From: Anaerotignum faecicola
GTDB taxonomy: Bacteria > Bacillota > Clostridia > Lachnospirales > Anaerotignaceae
Assembly (NCBI RefSeq): GCF_003865035.1
Contig: NZ_BHVZ01000001.1
Coordinates: forward strand, 62,001 to 126,000
Direction of reading: 5' to 3'
Length of the DNA stretch: 64,000 nt
Shown here: positions 46,321 to 56,403 of the stretch, piece after piece
Position numbering within the stretch: the first letter of the stretch is position 1
Layout of the letters: every line of letters begins with the position of its first letter
The notes under the pieces: model-generated
What the model was told of the DNA's origin: nothing
Databases searched by the model: none
Seen by the model: the letters and a program-made list of their open reading frames with translations, nothing else
Position numbers and translations under genes: made by a program

Positions 46321-47202
46321 ATGTCTATTTTCACAGGCGCAGGCGTAGCCCTCGTAACACCCATGCATGCTGACGGCAGCGTAAACTTTGATAAAATGAA
46401 GGAACTGATTGAATTTCAGATTGCAAATGATACAGATGCGCTGATCATCTGTGGCACAACAGGGGAAGCATCTACCATGTCAGATGAGGTACAGATTGAA
46501 TGTATCCGCTTCGCAAAAGAGGCTGCAGCAGGTCGTGTTCCCGTTATCGCAGGTGCAGGCAGCAATGATACCGCACACTGTATCGCACTGGCACAGGGCT
46601 GCGAAAAGGCAGGCGCTGATGCCGTTCTGCTGGTAACCCCCTACTACAACAAGGCAACACAGAAGGGGCTGATTCTGCACTACACAGCAGTTGCAAACAG
46701 CATCAATATTCCCATCATTCTTTACAATGTACCCGGCAGAACCGGTTGCAACATTGCACCCAAGACAGTTGCGGAGCTGGCAAAGGTAAAGAACATCGTT
46801 GCAGTGAAGGAAGCAAGCGGCAATCTGTCTCAGGTGGCTGAAATTGCGGCTCTGGTTGGCCCCGATTTCGATATTTACAGCGGCAATGATGACCAGATTC
46901 TGCCTGTTTTGTCTCTGGGCGGCAAGGGCGTTATCTCCGTTCTGTCCAACGTAGCACCCAAGCAGACACACGACATGGTTATGCATTATCTGAATGGGGA
47001 TACAAAGGCGGCTACAAAGCTGCAGCTGGATGCGATTGAATTGATTTCCGCACTGTTCTGCGAAGTAAACCCCATCCCCGTAAAGACTGCGCTGAATGAA
47101 ATGGGCTATGCGGTTGGGCCTTGTGTAGCACCTCTGTGCGAGATGGAGCCCAAGAATCTGGAAACATTGAGAACCGCACTGAAGAACTACGGTCTGATTT
47201 AA
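46321..47202 (+). CDS. dapA: 4-hydroxy-tetrahydrodipicolinate synthase
   Basis: A 293-residue TIM-barrel lyase that condenses aspartate semialdehyde with pyruvate. Motifs: GTTGEASTMSDEVQIE (about 44-59), VTPYYNKATQKGL, ILYNVPGRTGCNI with the catalytic Tyr and Arg, and the Schiff-base Lys in IVAVKEASGNL. A near-perfect RBS AAGGAGGTCATACAT precedes ATG 46321. Confidence 0.97.
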   Translation: MSIFTGAGVALVTPMHADGSVNFDKMKELIEFQIANDTDALIICGTTGEASTMSDEVQIECIRFAKEAAAGRVPVIAGAGSNDTAHCIALAQGCEKAGADAVLLVTPYYNKATQKGLILHYTAVANSINIPIILYNVPGRTGCNIAPKTVAELAKVKNIVAVKEASGNLSQVAEIAALVGPDFDIYSGNDDQILPVLSLGGKGVISVLSNVAPKQTHDMVMHYLNGDTKAATKLQLDAIELISALFCEVNPIPVKTALNEMGYAVGPCVAPLCEMEPKNLETLRTALKNYGLI

Positions 47203-47230
47203 GGACTTACTTTTCTTGAGGGGATGTTTT

Positions 47231-47427
47231 TTGAGGGCTTTGCCCTCAAACTCCCACCAAGGGGATCATCCCCTTGGAACCCGATACTGCAACACCATAT
47301 ACATGGTGTTGCGAAGGGGAGTCAAGGGGTATGAGCACCGCCAAGAACAAGGCGGCGGCACAGCCGTCTTCCTGAATGGAAGATGCTTGATAAATTCCCC
47401 TTGCAGGGTTTGGGACAGCGTCCCAAA
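47231..47427 (+). repeat. Array of six hairpins between dapA and dapB
   Basis: Six consecutive stem-loops fill the spacer: TTGAGGGC/GCCCTCAA (47231-47249), CCAAGGGGA/TCCCCTTGG (47257-47277), CAACACCAT/ATGGTGTTG (47290-47311), CCGCC/GGCGG (47338-47355), TCTTCC/GGAAGA (47367-47383) and TTTGGGA/TCCCAAA (47409-47427). None ends in a U tract. It may be an inserted repeat element or an mRNA-processing region. The dapB RBS lies directly after the last hairpin. Confidence 0.75.
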
Positions 47428-47446
47428 GAAAGGAGCAATAAAAATT

Positions 47447-48199
47447 ATGGTAAATGTAATCATTCATGGCTGCGGTGGCAAAATGGGTCACGTTGTAGCC
47501 GAATTAGTGAAAAACGAACCGGATTGTCAGGTTGTGGCAGGCATCGACCCCACCACCCCTGCGTTGGATTTCCCTGTATTCCCCAGCTGCGAAGCCTGCG
47601 ATGTTGCAGGGGATGTCATCATCGACTTCTCCACAGCAAAGGCAGTTCCTGCCCTTCTGGCATTTTCCAAGGCAAAAAAAATCCCTGTTGTGCTCTGCAC
47701 CACAGCATTATCCGAGGAAACCACCGCGCTGATGCAGGAAACAAGCAAGGAGGTTGCGATTCTGAAATCCGCGAATATGTCTGTTGGCGTAAATCTGTTA
47801 CTGGATTTGGTACAGCGTGCGGCAGTCATTCTGGCAGAAAGCGGCTTCGATATTGAAATCGTGGAAAAACACCACAATCAGAAGATTGATGCCCCCAGTG
47901 GCACCGCAATGGCTCTGGCAGATGCCATCAATCAGGCAATGGAGGAACGGTATCATTATGTATATGATCGTTCTCAGGTGCATGAAAAAAGAGAAAAAAC
48001 CGAAATCGGGATTCATGCAGTGCGCGGCGGCAATATCGTCGGCGAGCATGATGTCATTTTTGCAGGCAGAGATGAAGTCATTGAGCTGACCCATCGTGCA
48101 ACCTCTCGCGAGGTTTTCGCCGTTGGCGCAGTGAAGGCGGCAAAATTCCTGGCAGGCAAGCCTGCCGGTCTATACACTATGAAGGAAGTTCTGCAATAA
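47447..48199 (+). CDS. dapB: 4-hydroxy-tetrahydrodipicolinate reductase
   Basis: A 250-residue reductase, next step after DapA. NAD(P) motif IIHGCGGKMGHVVAEL, VIIDFSTAKAVPALL, and the substrate signature EKHHNQKIDAPSGTA. The start at 47447 is preceded by AAAGGAG; the frame is open upstream through the hairpin spacer but without family similarity. Confidence 0.96.
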   Translation: MVNVIIHGCGGKMGHVVAELVKNEPDCQVVAGIDPTTPALDFPVFPSCEACDVAGDVIIDFSTAKAVPALLAFSKAKKIPVVLCTTALSEETTALMQETSKEVAILKSANMSVGVNLLLDLVQRAAVILAESGFDIEIVEKHHNQKIDAPSGTAMALADAINQAMEERYHYVYDRSQVHEKREKTEIGIHAVRGGNIVGEHDVIFAGRDEVIELTHRATSREVFAVGAVKAAKFLAGKPAGLYTMKEVLQ

Positions 48200-48205
48200 G
48201 CACAA

Positions 48206-48246
48206 AAAATCCTCTGAGATGGAATCTCAGAGGATTTTCTTTTTTA
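48206..48246. terminator. Bidirectional terminator between dapB and the cobalamin adenosyltransferase gene
   Basis: AAAATCCTCTGAGAT-GGA-ATCTCAGAGGATTTT, a perfect 15-bp stem (48206-48238), followed by CTTTTTT on the plus strand. Confidence 0.92.
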
Positions 48247-48750
48247 TTCTTTTTCCTTTTCCGCTACAAGCTGATAGATATTTTCTGCTTCCTCTGCAAT
48301 GCCTGTCGGAAGAATCGTCCCCGTCAGAATGATATCCATAAAATCGGGGCGCTTTCCAATAATCTCATGCAAATCAGATTCCTGTAGATATCCTTTTTCC
48401 ACACATTCCAGAATTCCATCCAGCAGAAGCATTTCACATTCACCCGTATCCACGATTTTCTTTGCGAAATTAAACGCATTGCGGATTTCGTTGAATATTT
48501 CCTTGTGCAGTGCTTCATCATTTTCAGCCCCCTGCACATCCTCTGCCGCACGATCCTTCTCGAAGCGGAAAATACGGAAATCAGGCTCCAGCTTCTTCAG
48601 CAGTGCAATTTCCTTGCTGTTATGATAATCCAAGAATTGAATCATAACAACACGCTGTTCCTCGCCGATGGCGCGCATGCCACGCCCAACGGCTACGGCT
48701 GTTTTCCCCTTCCCCATACCATAATAAATTGAAATCTGACCTTGTCTCAC
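48244..48750 (-). CDS. cobO: Cob(I)alamin adenosyltransferase, CobA/CobO type
   Basis: A 168-residue enzyme that adenosylates corrinoids. The N-terminal P-loop is YYGMGKGKTAVAVGRGMRA (about 9-27) and the Walker-B-like LLLDGILECVEKGYL and TGTILPTGIAEEAE follow. It starts with GTG 48750, with AGGAGTGAAG upstream. No other cobalamin gene is adjacent, so it probably serves B12-dependent enzymes or salvage. Confidence 0.92.
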   Translation of the reverse strand: MRQGQISIYYGMGKGKTAVAVGRGMRAIGEEQRVVMIQFLDYHNSKEIALLKKLEPDFRIFRFEKDRAAEDVQGAENDEALHKEIFNEIRNAFNFAKKIVDTGECEMLLLDGILECVEKGYLQESDLHEIIGKRPDFMDIILTGTILPTGIAEEAENIYQLVAEKEKE

Positions 48751-48777
48751 GTTATCTTCACTCCTGTTTTTCTTGCT

Positions 48778-49446
48778 TCAGACCATCTCGTCCGCGCCCT
48801 TTTCTTCCGCTTCGCGCTCCGCCTTGTGCGGCAACTCGATTTTTGCAACAGAAACCTCATAAGCGACTCTTTCCTCTACCTCCTCGCCAATGCGTTTCTG
48901 ATAGATTCTGCTTTGCATCCTACCCCAGATATGGATATTGGCACCCACCTCCAGATTTGCGATATATCTGGCGTTTCTGCCCCATGCAATGCAGGGAATA
49001 TAATCCGATTTATTATAGGCGCGGTTGACCGCTACCAGAATATCGGATATTTCTCTTCCAAAAGGCGTTTTACGATAAATCGGGGGCTTACAGATAAAAC
49101 CATTCAGATAGACCTGATTGATATTCTTTCCCTCTTCCTCCTCCGGCAGGGAAATCTCCCTCGCGAAGATGGTCAGCACCAGACGATTTTTTTTACTGTT
49201 GTAGTTATTGTAGCTCCTTAACTGTCCAACAATATCAACTTTTATCCCTACCTGCAATAAATTCATATCTATCAGCCGTTCGGAAACGGTGACAGGCAGG
49301 ATATCCTCCTTATCACTGAGGCGTTCAGAAGAAATCTGAAATGTATAGAAACCTTCGCCATATACCTCATGACTAAAGACACAGCCTTTTACGATCTTAC
49401 CGGCAATCAGAACAGTATTGTTTTCCGGCAATCCTTCCATTTGCAT
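48778..49446 (-). CDS. SSB-like protein with two OB folds
   Basis: A 222-residue protein with two single-strand-binding OB-fold domains in tandem: about 10-100 (VLIAGKIVKG, GIKVDIVGQLRSYNNY, RLVLTIFAREI) and about 110-205 (NQVYLNGFICKPPIYRKTPF, ISDILVAVNRAYNKSDYIPC, IAWGRNARYIANL, ANIHIWGRMQSRIYQKR). The second is the more SSB-like. It lacks the DDDIPF-like C-terminal tip of the main SSB but has an acidic tail (EREAEEKGADEMV). It may be an accessory ssDNA-binding protein. Start 49446 follows GGGGAG. Confidence 0.8.
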   Translation of the reverse strand: MQMEGLPENNTVLIAGKIVKGCVFSHEVYGEGFYTFQISSERLSDKEDILPVTVSERLIDMNLLQVGIKVDIVGQLRSYNNYNSKKNRLVLTIFAREISLPEEEEGKNINQVYLNGFICKPPIYRKTPFGREISDILVAVNRAYNKSDYIPCIAWGRNARYIANLEVGANIHIWGRMQSRIYQKRIGEEVEERVAYEVSVAKIELPHKAEREAEEKGADEMV

Positions 49447-49560
49447 CTCTTTCTCCCCTTTGCTTTGCCAAAGATTTTCCCTTAGCAATGATCCTTTCAA
49501 TAAATCAGTTTATGCGGATAGACAGCCGTTCAGACCTGCCAAAAAATCCGCATCCCGTTT

Positions 49561-49869
49561 TCACTGCTGTGTCTGATTTTTTCCGTTGCGGAAGATAAAG
49601 CCGATCTTCACGCAGTCGATGGCGACTACCATGGTGTAGTCCTTCGTTTTGTAAATCATAGGTGTACCGCTTTTTTTTACTACAACGGCATCTATCTTTT
49701 TCCCCTCAGTTGTCCAATAGCAAAGGAAGGTAAAATCCTCATCCTCTCTGACTGCCCATTCAAAATCGAGCAGCGGATGAATGAAGAAATCCCCCTCGCA
49801 GCCGAAATAATCATTGATACGCTTTCTCGTCTGCACAAAGTCTGCTACCGGTCCTTTTTCTTTTGCCAT
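49561..49869 (-). CDS. Protein of unknown function (102 aa)
   Basis: I do not recognise this protein. It has alternating strands (DFEWAVREDEDFTFLCYWTTE, IDAVVVKKSGTPMIYKTKDY and TMVVAIDCVKIGFIFR in sequence order), compatible with a small beta-rich cytoplasmic domain, and a polar C-terminus. GGAGGA lies 5 bases before ATG 49869, which is preferred to the in-frame ATG 49881. It lies between uvrA and the SSB-like gene. Confidence 0.7.
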   Translation of the reverse strand: MAKEKGPVADFVQTRKRINDYFGCEGDFFIHPLLDFEWAVREDEDFTFLCYWTTEGKKIDAVVVKKSGTPMIYKTKDYTMVVAIDCVKIGFIFRNGKNQTQQ

Positions 49870-49964
49870 AGCTTCCTCCAAAAATTACATAATACTCATT
49901 ATTCTTATGGTACTTAGTTTTTCACAAAATGTCAATAAGAACCTATATACGCTTATGCTTATGC

Positions 49965-52826
49965 TCAGTCGAAATCAGGCTTTCGACTTGTTTCGGCTTT
50001 TGCATCAAGCAACGGCTTCAGATATTTTCCCGTATAGGAGGCAGGTACCCGACAGATTTCTTCAGGGGTGCCGACTGCAACGATTGTGCCGCCGCCATCG
50101 CCGCCCTCAGGGCCAAGGTCGATGATATAATCCGCCGTTTTAATCACATCCAGATTATGCTCAATGACGATAACCGTATTACCGCCCTCGGTCAGCCTTT
50201 GCAGAATCTGCACCAGCTTATGCACATCCGCTGTATGCAGACCCGTTGTGGGCTCGTCCAGAATATAGACCGTTTTGCCTGTGCTTTTGCGGCTCAGCTC
50301 CGTTGCCAGCTTCACGCGCTGCGCTTCACCGCCGGAAAGCGTTGTGGAGGACTGCCCAAGCTGCACATAGGAAAGACCGACATCATATAAGGTTTGCAGC
50401 TTATTTTTGATACGGGGAATATTTTCAAAGAACTGCAATGCTTCCTCGACCGTCATATCCAGTACATCGGAAATGGTTTTCCCTTTATATTTTACCTCTA
50501 GGGTTTCGCGGTTATAGCGTTTGCCATGGCAAACCTCACAGGGCACATAAATATCAGGCAGGAAGTGCATTTCAATCTTGACGATACCATCCCCACTGCA
50601 CGCTTCACATCTGCCGCCCTTTACATTAAAGCTGAATCTGCCCTTCTGATATCCTCTAACCTTCGCCTCTGTTGTCTGCGCGAACACATCCCGAATCATA
50701 TCAAACAGACCGGTATAGGTTGCAGGGTTGCTTCTGGGGGTGCGCCCGATGGGAGACTGGTCAATGTTGATGACCTTATCCAACTTCTCCAGCCCAAGCA
50801 TTTCCTCATGCCTGCCGGCTCTGGTTTTGGCTCTGTTCAGCTCCTTCGCCAGACGTTTATACAGAATTTCATTGATGAGGGAGCTTTTGCCGCTGCCACT
50901 GACACCCGTCACGCAGGTAAACACGCCAAGCGGAATTTCCACATTGATGTTTTTCAGATTGTTTTCCGCCGCACCCCTGATGACTAATTTATGGTCTTGT
51001 ACGAAGGGTCTGCGTTCCTTTGGCACTTCGATTTTTTTGCGCCCGCTGAGATATGCACCCGTCACAGAGCGCTCCACCGCCATAATTTCCTCTACACTGC
51101 CTGCCGCAACGATTTCACCGCCGCCGCGCCCTGCACCGGGACCGATATCCACAACAAAATCCGCCGCGCGCATGGTATCCTCGTCATGCTCCACCACAAT
51201 CAGGGAGTTGCCGATATCACGCAGGTGCTTTAATGTTGCAAGCAGCTTATCATTATCACGCTGATGCAGACCGATACTCGGTTCATCCAGAATATAAACC
51301 ACGCCGACCAGACCGGAACCAATCTGCGTTGCCAGACGGATGCGCTGCGATTCCCCACCGGAAAGCGTACCCGCCGTTCTGGAAAGCGTCAGATATTCCA
51401 GACCGACATCAATCAAAAAGCCAACTCTGGCGTGGATTTCCTTCAGAATACGTTCCGCAATCATATTTTCCCGTTCCGTCAGCGTCAGGCTTTGGAAGAA
51501 TTCCTGCATTTTGCCAATGGAAAGCTCCGTCACCTCGGAAATATTCTTCCCGTTGACAGTAATGGCAAGCACCTCCGGACGCAGGCGTTTCCCATGGCAA
51601 TCGGGACACTCGATATTCGTCATATATTCCTCAAATTCCGCGCGCATGGCTTCGGAGGTTTCGTTATATCTGCGCCGGAGAGTATTGATGACCCCTTCAA
51701 AGGCATAATCATAGGTGCCTGTGCCACGCACATTGCTGTAGGTAATGCGCAGCTTTTCCTTCGTGCCATAGAAAATAATATCCTTGATTTTTCGGGGCAA
51801 ATCCTTAAAGGGCGTTTCCAGAGAAAAGCCGTATTTCGCCGCCAGTGCATCAAAGAGAACCTTACTCATGCTCCCCTTCGCATTGACGGAATTATAGCCG
51901 GGTGCAGTAATTGCACCCTGCATGATGCTGAGCTCCTCATTCGGCACAATCAGCTGTTCATCAAACTTCATCTGCATCCCCAGACCCGTACAGGTCGGGC
52001 AGGCCCCGCTTGGGTTATTAAAGGAGAACATGCGCGGTTCAATTTCCATCAAATCCACGCCGCAGTCGGGGCAGGAAAAGCTCTGGCTGAACAGCAGCTC
52101 ATCCTCTCCCTGATTTACATCCACAATCAGAAGACCACCGCTGAGTGCCGATGCCGTTTCGATAGATTCGGTCAGACGCATCTGCATGCCTTCCTTTACC
52201 ATCGGACGGTCTACCACGATTTCAATGTTATGCTTTTTATTTTTTTCTAATTCGATTTTTTCGGAAAGGTCATACAGAATTCCGTCCACGCGCACACGCA
52301 CATAGCCGCTCTTTTTTGCATCCTCCAGCAGCTTGACATGCTCGCCCTTTCTGCCGCGCACCACGGGTGCCAGCAGTTGTAGCTTCGTCCGCTCGGGCAG
52401 CTCCATAATGCGATCTACAATCTGGTCAATGGTTTGTTTTTTGATTTCCTTGCCGCATTTCGGGCAATGGGGAATCCCGATTCTTGCGTAGAGCAGACGC
52501 AGATAATCATAAATCTCCGTTACCGTACCGACGGTGGAACGGGGGTTATGGCTCGTTGTTTTCTGGTCGATGGAGATGGCAGGAGAAAGTCCCTCGATGA
52601 GGTCTACATCCGGCTTTTCCATCTGCCCCAGAAACTGCCTTGCATAGGATGAGAGCGACTCCACATAGCGTCTTTGTCCCTCTGCATATATCGTATCGAA
52701 AGCAAGAGAGCTTTTGCCGCTGCCGCTCACCCCCGTAAAGACAACCAGCTGATCTCTGGGGATGGTGAGGTCAACATTTTTCAGATTATGCGCTCTCGCA
52801 CCCTTTATTACAATCTTATCCTTCAT
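49965..52826 (-). CDS. uvrA: UvrABC excinuclease subunit A
   Basis: A 953-residue damage-recognition ATPase of nucleotide excision repair. First P-loop [21 protein letters not shown] split before 20, zinc modules (CPDC and [16 protein letters not shown] and CEVCHGKRY), ABC signatures [18 protein letters not shown] and [15 protein letters not shown], second P-loop [17 protein letters not shown]. The last codons (SRKPDFD) fall in a hairpin of the AAGTCGAAA family. Start 52826 has AGGAGACGCT before it; the upstream in-frame codon at 52871 lacks an RBS. It follows uvrB by 49 bases. Confidence 0.97.
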   Translation of the reverse strand: MKDKIVIKGARAHNLKNVDLTIPRDQLVVFTGVSGSGKSSLAFDTIYAEGQRRYVESLSSYARQFLGQMEKPDVDLIEGLSPAISIDQKTTSHNPRSTVGTVTEIYDYLRLLYARIGIPHCPKCGKEIKKQTIDQIVDRIMELPERTKLQLLAPVVRGRKGEHVKLLEDAKKSGYVRVRVDGILYDLSEKIELEKNKKHNIEIVVDRPMVKEGMQMRLTESIETASALSGGLLIVDVNQGEDELLFSQSFSCPDCGVDLMEIEPRMFSFNNPSGACPTCTGLGMQMKFDEQLIVPNEELSIMQGAITAPGYNSVNAKGSMSKVLFDALAAKYGFSLETPFKDLPRKIKDIIFYGTKEKLRITYSNVRGTGTYDYAFEGVINTLRRRYNETSEAMRAEFEEYMTNIECPDCHGKRLRPEVLAITVNGKNISEVTELSIGKMQEFFQSLTLTERENMIAERILKEIHARVGFLIDVGLEYLTLSRTAGTLSGGESQRIRLATQIGSGLVGVVYILDEPSIGLHQRDNDKLLATLKHLRDIGNSLIVVEHDEDTMRAADFVVDIGPGAGRGGGEIVAAGSVEEIMAVERSVTGAYLSGRKKIEVPKERRPFVQDHKLVIRGAAENNLKNINVEIPLGVFTCVTGVSGSGKSSLINEILYKRLAKELNRAKTRAGRHEEMLGLEKLDKVINIDQSPIGRTPRSNPATYTGLFDMIRDVFAQTTEAKVRGYQKGRFSFNVKGGRCEACSGDGIVKIEMHFLPDIYVPCEVCHGKRYNRETLEVKYKGKTISDVLDMTVEEALQFFENIPRIKNKLQTLYDVGLSYVQLGQSSTTLSGGEAQRVKLATELSRKSTGKTVYILDEPTTGLHTADVHKLVQILQRLTEGGNTVIVIEHNLDVIKTADYIIDLGPEGGDGGGTIVAVGTPEEICRVPASYTGKYLKPLLDAKAETSRKPDFD

Positions 52827-52875
52827 AGCGTCTCCTTTTCTTGGAATATCCCTTTTCAGAGGATTGCCCAAGCTT

Positions 52876-54855
52876 TTACAATAATTTCTTGATTTCCAAA
52901 ATTTTATCTCTCAGCTCTGCCGCACGTTCAAACTGCAATTCCAGTGCAGCGTGCTTCATTTCCTTATCCAGCTTTGCAATCAGCTGCTTCAATTCCTTTT
53001 CACTCATGGATTCGGGGTCCTTTTCCAAGCCGAATTTCTGCTTTTCCGTTGCCGTTTTTGTAATCTGGATGACATCATGCACCTTCTTTTGAATGGTTTG
53101 CGGAATGATGCCATGCTCCTCATTATATGCCTGCTGAAGACAGCGGCGGCGGTTGGTTTCCGTAATCGCCCTATCCATGCTTTCTGTCATGACATCGGCA
53201 TACATAATGACGCGCCCCTTGGCATTTCTTGCCGCACGCCCAATGGTCTGAATCAGCGAGGTTTCGGAACGCAGAAAGCCCTCCTTATCTGCATCCAAGA
53301 TGGCAACCAGACTGACCTCGGGGATATCCAGACCCTCACGCAAAAGGTTGATGCCGACCAGCACATCAAACACATCCATACGCAGATCACGAATGATTTC
53401 CAGACGCTCCAGGGTATCAATATCCGAATGGAGATAGCGCACGCGCACCCCTGCTTCGCGCAGGTAATCCGTCAGGCGTTCTGCCATTTTCTTCGTCAGG
53501 GTTGTGACAAGAACCTTATCACCTGTCTCTGTGGTCTTTCTGACCTCGGCAAGCAAATCATCAATCTGCCCATGAATGGGGCGAACGGAAATTTCAGGGT
53601 CCAACAAGCCTGTCGGGCGAATAATCTGCTCTGCCGTCTGCTGAGAATGCTCCTTTTCATAAACAGAGGGGGTTGCGGAAACGAATAGCATTTGATTGAT
53701 TTTGCTTTCAAATTCCGCAAATTTCAATGGGCGGTTGTCCAAGGCAGAGGGCAGACGAAAGCCAAAGTCCACCAGTGTTGTTTTTCTGGAGCGGTCTCCC
53801 TCATACATGGCTCGAATCTGCGGAATAGAAACGTGGGATTCATCCGCAATGATAAGAAAATCATCCGGAAAGAAATCAATCAGCGTAAAGGGCGTGCTGC
53901 CTGCTTCGCGCAGGGAAAGATGACGGGAATAGTTTTCGATGCCCGTACAGAAGCCCATTTCTCTGAGCATTTCCAAATCATAATTCGTGCGCTGCTCCAA
54001 TCGCTGTGCTTCCAGAAGCTTGTCCTCTCGTTTAAGCTCTTCCAAACGCTCCTCCAGCTCCTTTTCAATCCGCTGAATGGCAAGCTGCATTTTTTCGGGC
54101 GCGGTGACATAATGCGATGCAGGGAAAATCGAGATATGGTTTCTTGTTCCGATGATTTCGCCTGTCAGCACATCTATTTCCGTAATACGGTCGATTTCAT
54201 CCCCGAAAAATTCCACACGAATGGCATGCTCCGAGGAGCCGATCGGGAAAATTTCGACCACATCCCCACGGACACGAAACGTACCTCGTTCAAAATTCAG
54301 ATCATTGCGGTCATACTGCATTTCCACCAGAGCGCGCAGGACTTCATCCCTGTCCTTCTCCATGCCGGGGCGCAGGGAAAGCATCATGCCGTAGTATTCC
54401 TCAGGGTCACCCAAGCCATAAATACAGGAAACGCTGGCAACAACAATAACATCCTCTCGCTCCACCAGCGCCGCCGTGGCGGAATGGCGCAGCTTATCAA
54501 TTTCATCATTGACAGAGGAATCCTTTTCGATATAGGTATCCGTACTGGGTACATACGCCTCAGGCTGATAATAGTCATAATAGCTGACGAAATACTCCAC
54601 CGCATTTTCGGGGAAAAACTCCTTCAGCTCGTTATAAAGCTGTGCCGCAAGGGTTTTATTGTGCGCAATGACCAAGGTCGGCTTCTGGATTTTCTCAATG
54701 ATATTTGCCATGGTAAAGGTTTTGCCCGAACCCGTAACCCCCAGCAGAGTCTGGAATTTCAAGCCCTTCTGGAAGCCCTCCGCAATTTTTTCAATCGCCT
54801 GTGGCTGGTCACCTGTCGGTTTATATTTCGATACCACTTTGAATTTGTTCTCCAT
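52876..54855 (-). CDS. uvrB: UvrABC excinuclease subunit B
   Basis: A 659-residue damage-verification helicase. Walker [18 protein letters not shown] (about 37-53), the beta-hairpin [20 protein letters not shown], helicase motifs [56 protein letters not shown], and the C-terminal UVR motif ([17 protein letters not shown]). AGGAGG lies 7 bases before ATG 54855; an in-frame ATG at 54891 is rejected. First gene of the uvrBA pair. Confidence 0.98.
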   Translation of the reverse strand: MENKFKVVSKYKPTGDQPQAIEKIAEGFQKGLKFQTLLGVTGSGKTFTMANIIEKIQKPTLVIAHNKTLAAQLYNELKEFFPENAVEYFVSYYDYYQPEAYVPSTDTYIEKDSSVNDEIDKLRHSATAALVEREDVIVVASVSCIYGLGDPEEYYGMMLSLRPGMEKDRDEVLRALVEMQYDRNDLNFERGTFRVRGDVVEIFPIGSSEHAIRVEFFGDEIDRITEIDVLTGEIIGTRNHISIFPASHYVTAPEKMQLAIQRIEKELEERLEELKREDKLLEAQRLEQRTNYDLEMLREMGFCTGIENYSRHLSLREAGSTPFTLIDFFPDDFLIIADESHVSIPQIRAMYEGDRSRKTTLVDFGFRLPSALDNRPLKFAEFESKINQMLFVSATPSVYEKEHSQQTAEQIIRPTGLLDPEISVRPIHGQIDDLLAEVRKTTETGDKVLVTTLTKKMAERLTDYLREAGVRVRYLHSDIDTLERLEIIRDLRMDVFDVLVGINLLREGLDIPEVSLVAILDADKEGFLRSETSLIQTIGRAARNAKGRVIMYADVMTESMDRAITETNRRRCLQQAYNEEHGIIPQTIQKKVHDVIQITKTATEKQKFGLEKDPESMSEKELKQLIAKLDKEMKHAALELQFERAAELRDKILEIKKLL

Positions 54856-55060
54856 TATTGAACCTCCTGCCGACCTCAAATTTACCATCATACCATGCGC
54901 AAAATTCGAATTCTACAGCTATGACATATTCCGAATTTACTCTGATTTCAGGCAACTTCGAATTTCGGTCACTCACTCATTTTTTCACAACGAAATAATA
55001 CAAGATACCACATCATAACATACAAAACAGCCGTATTGCTTGTATATCTTTCACATGGAA

Positions 55061-55121
55061 ATTATAGCACAAATAAAAGGTGCTGTATAGCGAACACGGA
55101 AAATTCCCAAACATTTGTTCT
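55061..55121 (-). promoter_or_regulatory. uvrB promoter and possible SOS box
   Basis: Minus-strand TATACA (55089-55084), 17 bp, TATAAT (55066-55061) gives a good sigma-A promoter about 205 bases upstream of uvrB. Twenty bases further upstream, AGAACAAATGTTTG (55121-55108) matches 12 of 14 positions of the Gram-positive LexA/DinR box CGAACRNRYGTTYC. It lies right behind the integrase stop codon. The long leader 54856-55060 has no gene. Confidence 0.5.
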
Positions 55122-55122
55122 A

Positions 55123-56403
55123 TCATAAATCCTCCGGATTTACACAAACGGAATCAAAAAATTTGTCCTCTGCCATTGGCATTTCTATCTGTTTCAGATG
55201 CAGTTCATTTATAAACATATCAATTTCTCTTGTACAATCAACCGCCATTACTTTATTATCACCATAAACATCTATCGTGATAATCTCTTTTGCATGTCCC
55301 ATTAAATTTGAAACTGCTTTCGGATTAAATTCATTTTTCAACAACAGTGTGCAGTAAGAGCTCCTTAGGTCATGCCATCTTATATCCGGCAATCCATTTC
55401 CCCTTAAAATCCGTTTATAATACTGATAATGAAAATTTTTATTCCTCGCCGCGCCTGTCTCAGAACAAAAAATAAACCCGAAATCATGAAATTGTTCTCC
55501 CGCCTCCTTTTTTCTTTCTTCATATCTCTCACGCTCTTTTATAATTGCATCAAACACATAATCAGGTATTGGCAATACACGATAGCTTGAACTGGTCTTC
55601 AAAGGAATCTCCTGTGCATCCAAAATAATCGGTTTATCCTCTCCTTCCTTTTCTACAAAAGCCTTTCCAATCTGCCGCTGCACATGCAATTCCTGATTCA
55701 CATAATCAACATCCGAATATTTCAGACCAACAATTTCTCCCCTTCTTAGTCCCATCAAAATATTAAATAAAACTGCAATATAAATAGGCGTTTGTTGGCT
55801 TGCCTGTATCAGAATCTTAATCTGCTCCAGATTTAAGGTCTTTGCAGAATTGATGCTTCTCGTATGATATTCTTTACTATTTTCAGTTTTCGGTATTACT
55901 ACGCCCACAGCCGGATTCCTGGCAATGAACTTCTTTGCCTTTGCATATTTCATCGCTAACCCCATAACGGTTTTAGTGCGACTTGCCGAAGCCCTGGAGG
56001 ACAGAGCAATCGTCTGATACAGCGTCTGAATGTGACTGCTATTTAAATCTGCTATTTTTTTCGTCCCCAGATAAGGTACAATTTGATTCTGAATCACATT
56101 CCGAAAGGATAGATATGTATTAACCGGATTTCCAACCTTCCGGTACTCCGCATCTAGCCAGAACTCCAAAAACTCCTTCACCAAAATATTTTCGTAGACA
56201 ATATAATCTCCAGAATATAACTCCCCGACCGTCTGATCTCTGGCAACATTTGCCTCTCTTTCTGTTGTAAAACCAGATTTCTGCTGCACCTTCTTCGGCA
56301 AATCCAGATAATACAGTGTCACCCGAAAACCAAATTTTCCCTTTATAGGAATTACCTTTCCTACCTTCCACTCTATATATTGCTGTAATCTGAAATCAAT
56401 CAT
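55123..56403 (-). CDS. Tyrosine recombinase (integrase) 1
   Basis: A 426-residue tyrosine recombinase. Arm-type N-terminal domain (FRVTLYYLDLPKKVQQKSGF, about 25-45), core-binding domain (about 75-165), catalytic domain with Arg in LMGLRRGEIVGLKY, HDLRSSYCTLLL, GHAKEIITIDVYGD (His and nucleophile Tyr). All catalytic residues are present. The start at 56403 overlaps the end of the second recombinase by 8 bases (ATG within TGTAATGATTGA), so translation is probably coupled. Confidence 0.92.
   Translation of the reverse strand: MIDFRLQQYIEWKVGKVIPIKGKFGFRVTLYYLDLPKKVQQKSGFTTEREANVARDQTVGELYSGDYIVYENILVKEFLEFWLDAEYRKVGNPVNTYLSFRNVIQNQIVPYLGTKKIADLNSSHIQTLYQTIALSSRASASRTKTVMGLAMKYAKAKKFIARNPAVGVVIPKTENSKEYHTRSINSAKTLNLEQIKILIQASQQTPIYIAVLFNILMGLRRGEIVGLKYSDVDYVNQELHVQRQIGKAFVEKEGEDKPIILDAQEIPLKTSSSYRVLPIPDYVFDAIIKERERYEERKKEAGEQFHDFGFIFCSETGAARNKNFHYQYYKRILRGNGLPDIRWHDLRSSYCTLLLKNEFNPKAVSNLMGHAKEIITIDVYGDNKVMAVDCTREIDMFINELHLKQIEMPMAEDKFFDSVCVNPEDL

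Noticed and set aside
47216-47446. N-terminal extension of dapB through the open frame in the spacer
   Set aside because: It encodes the hairpin array, lacks family similarity, and a good RBS precedes ATG 47447.
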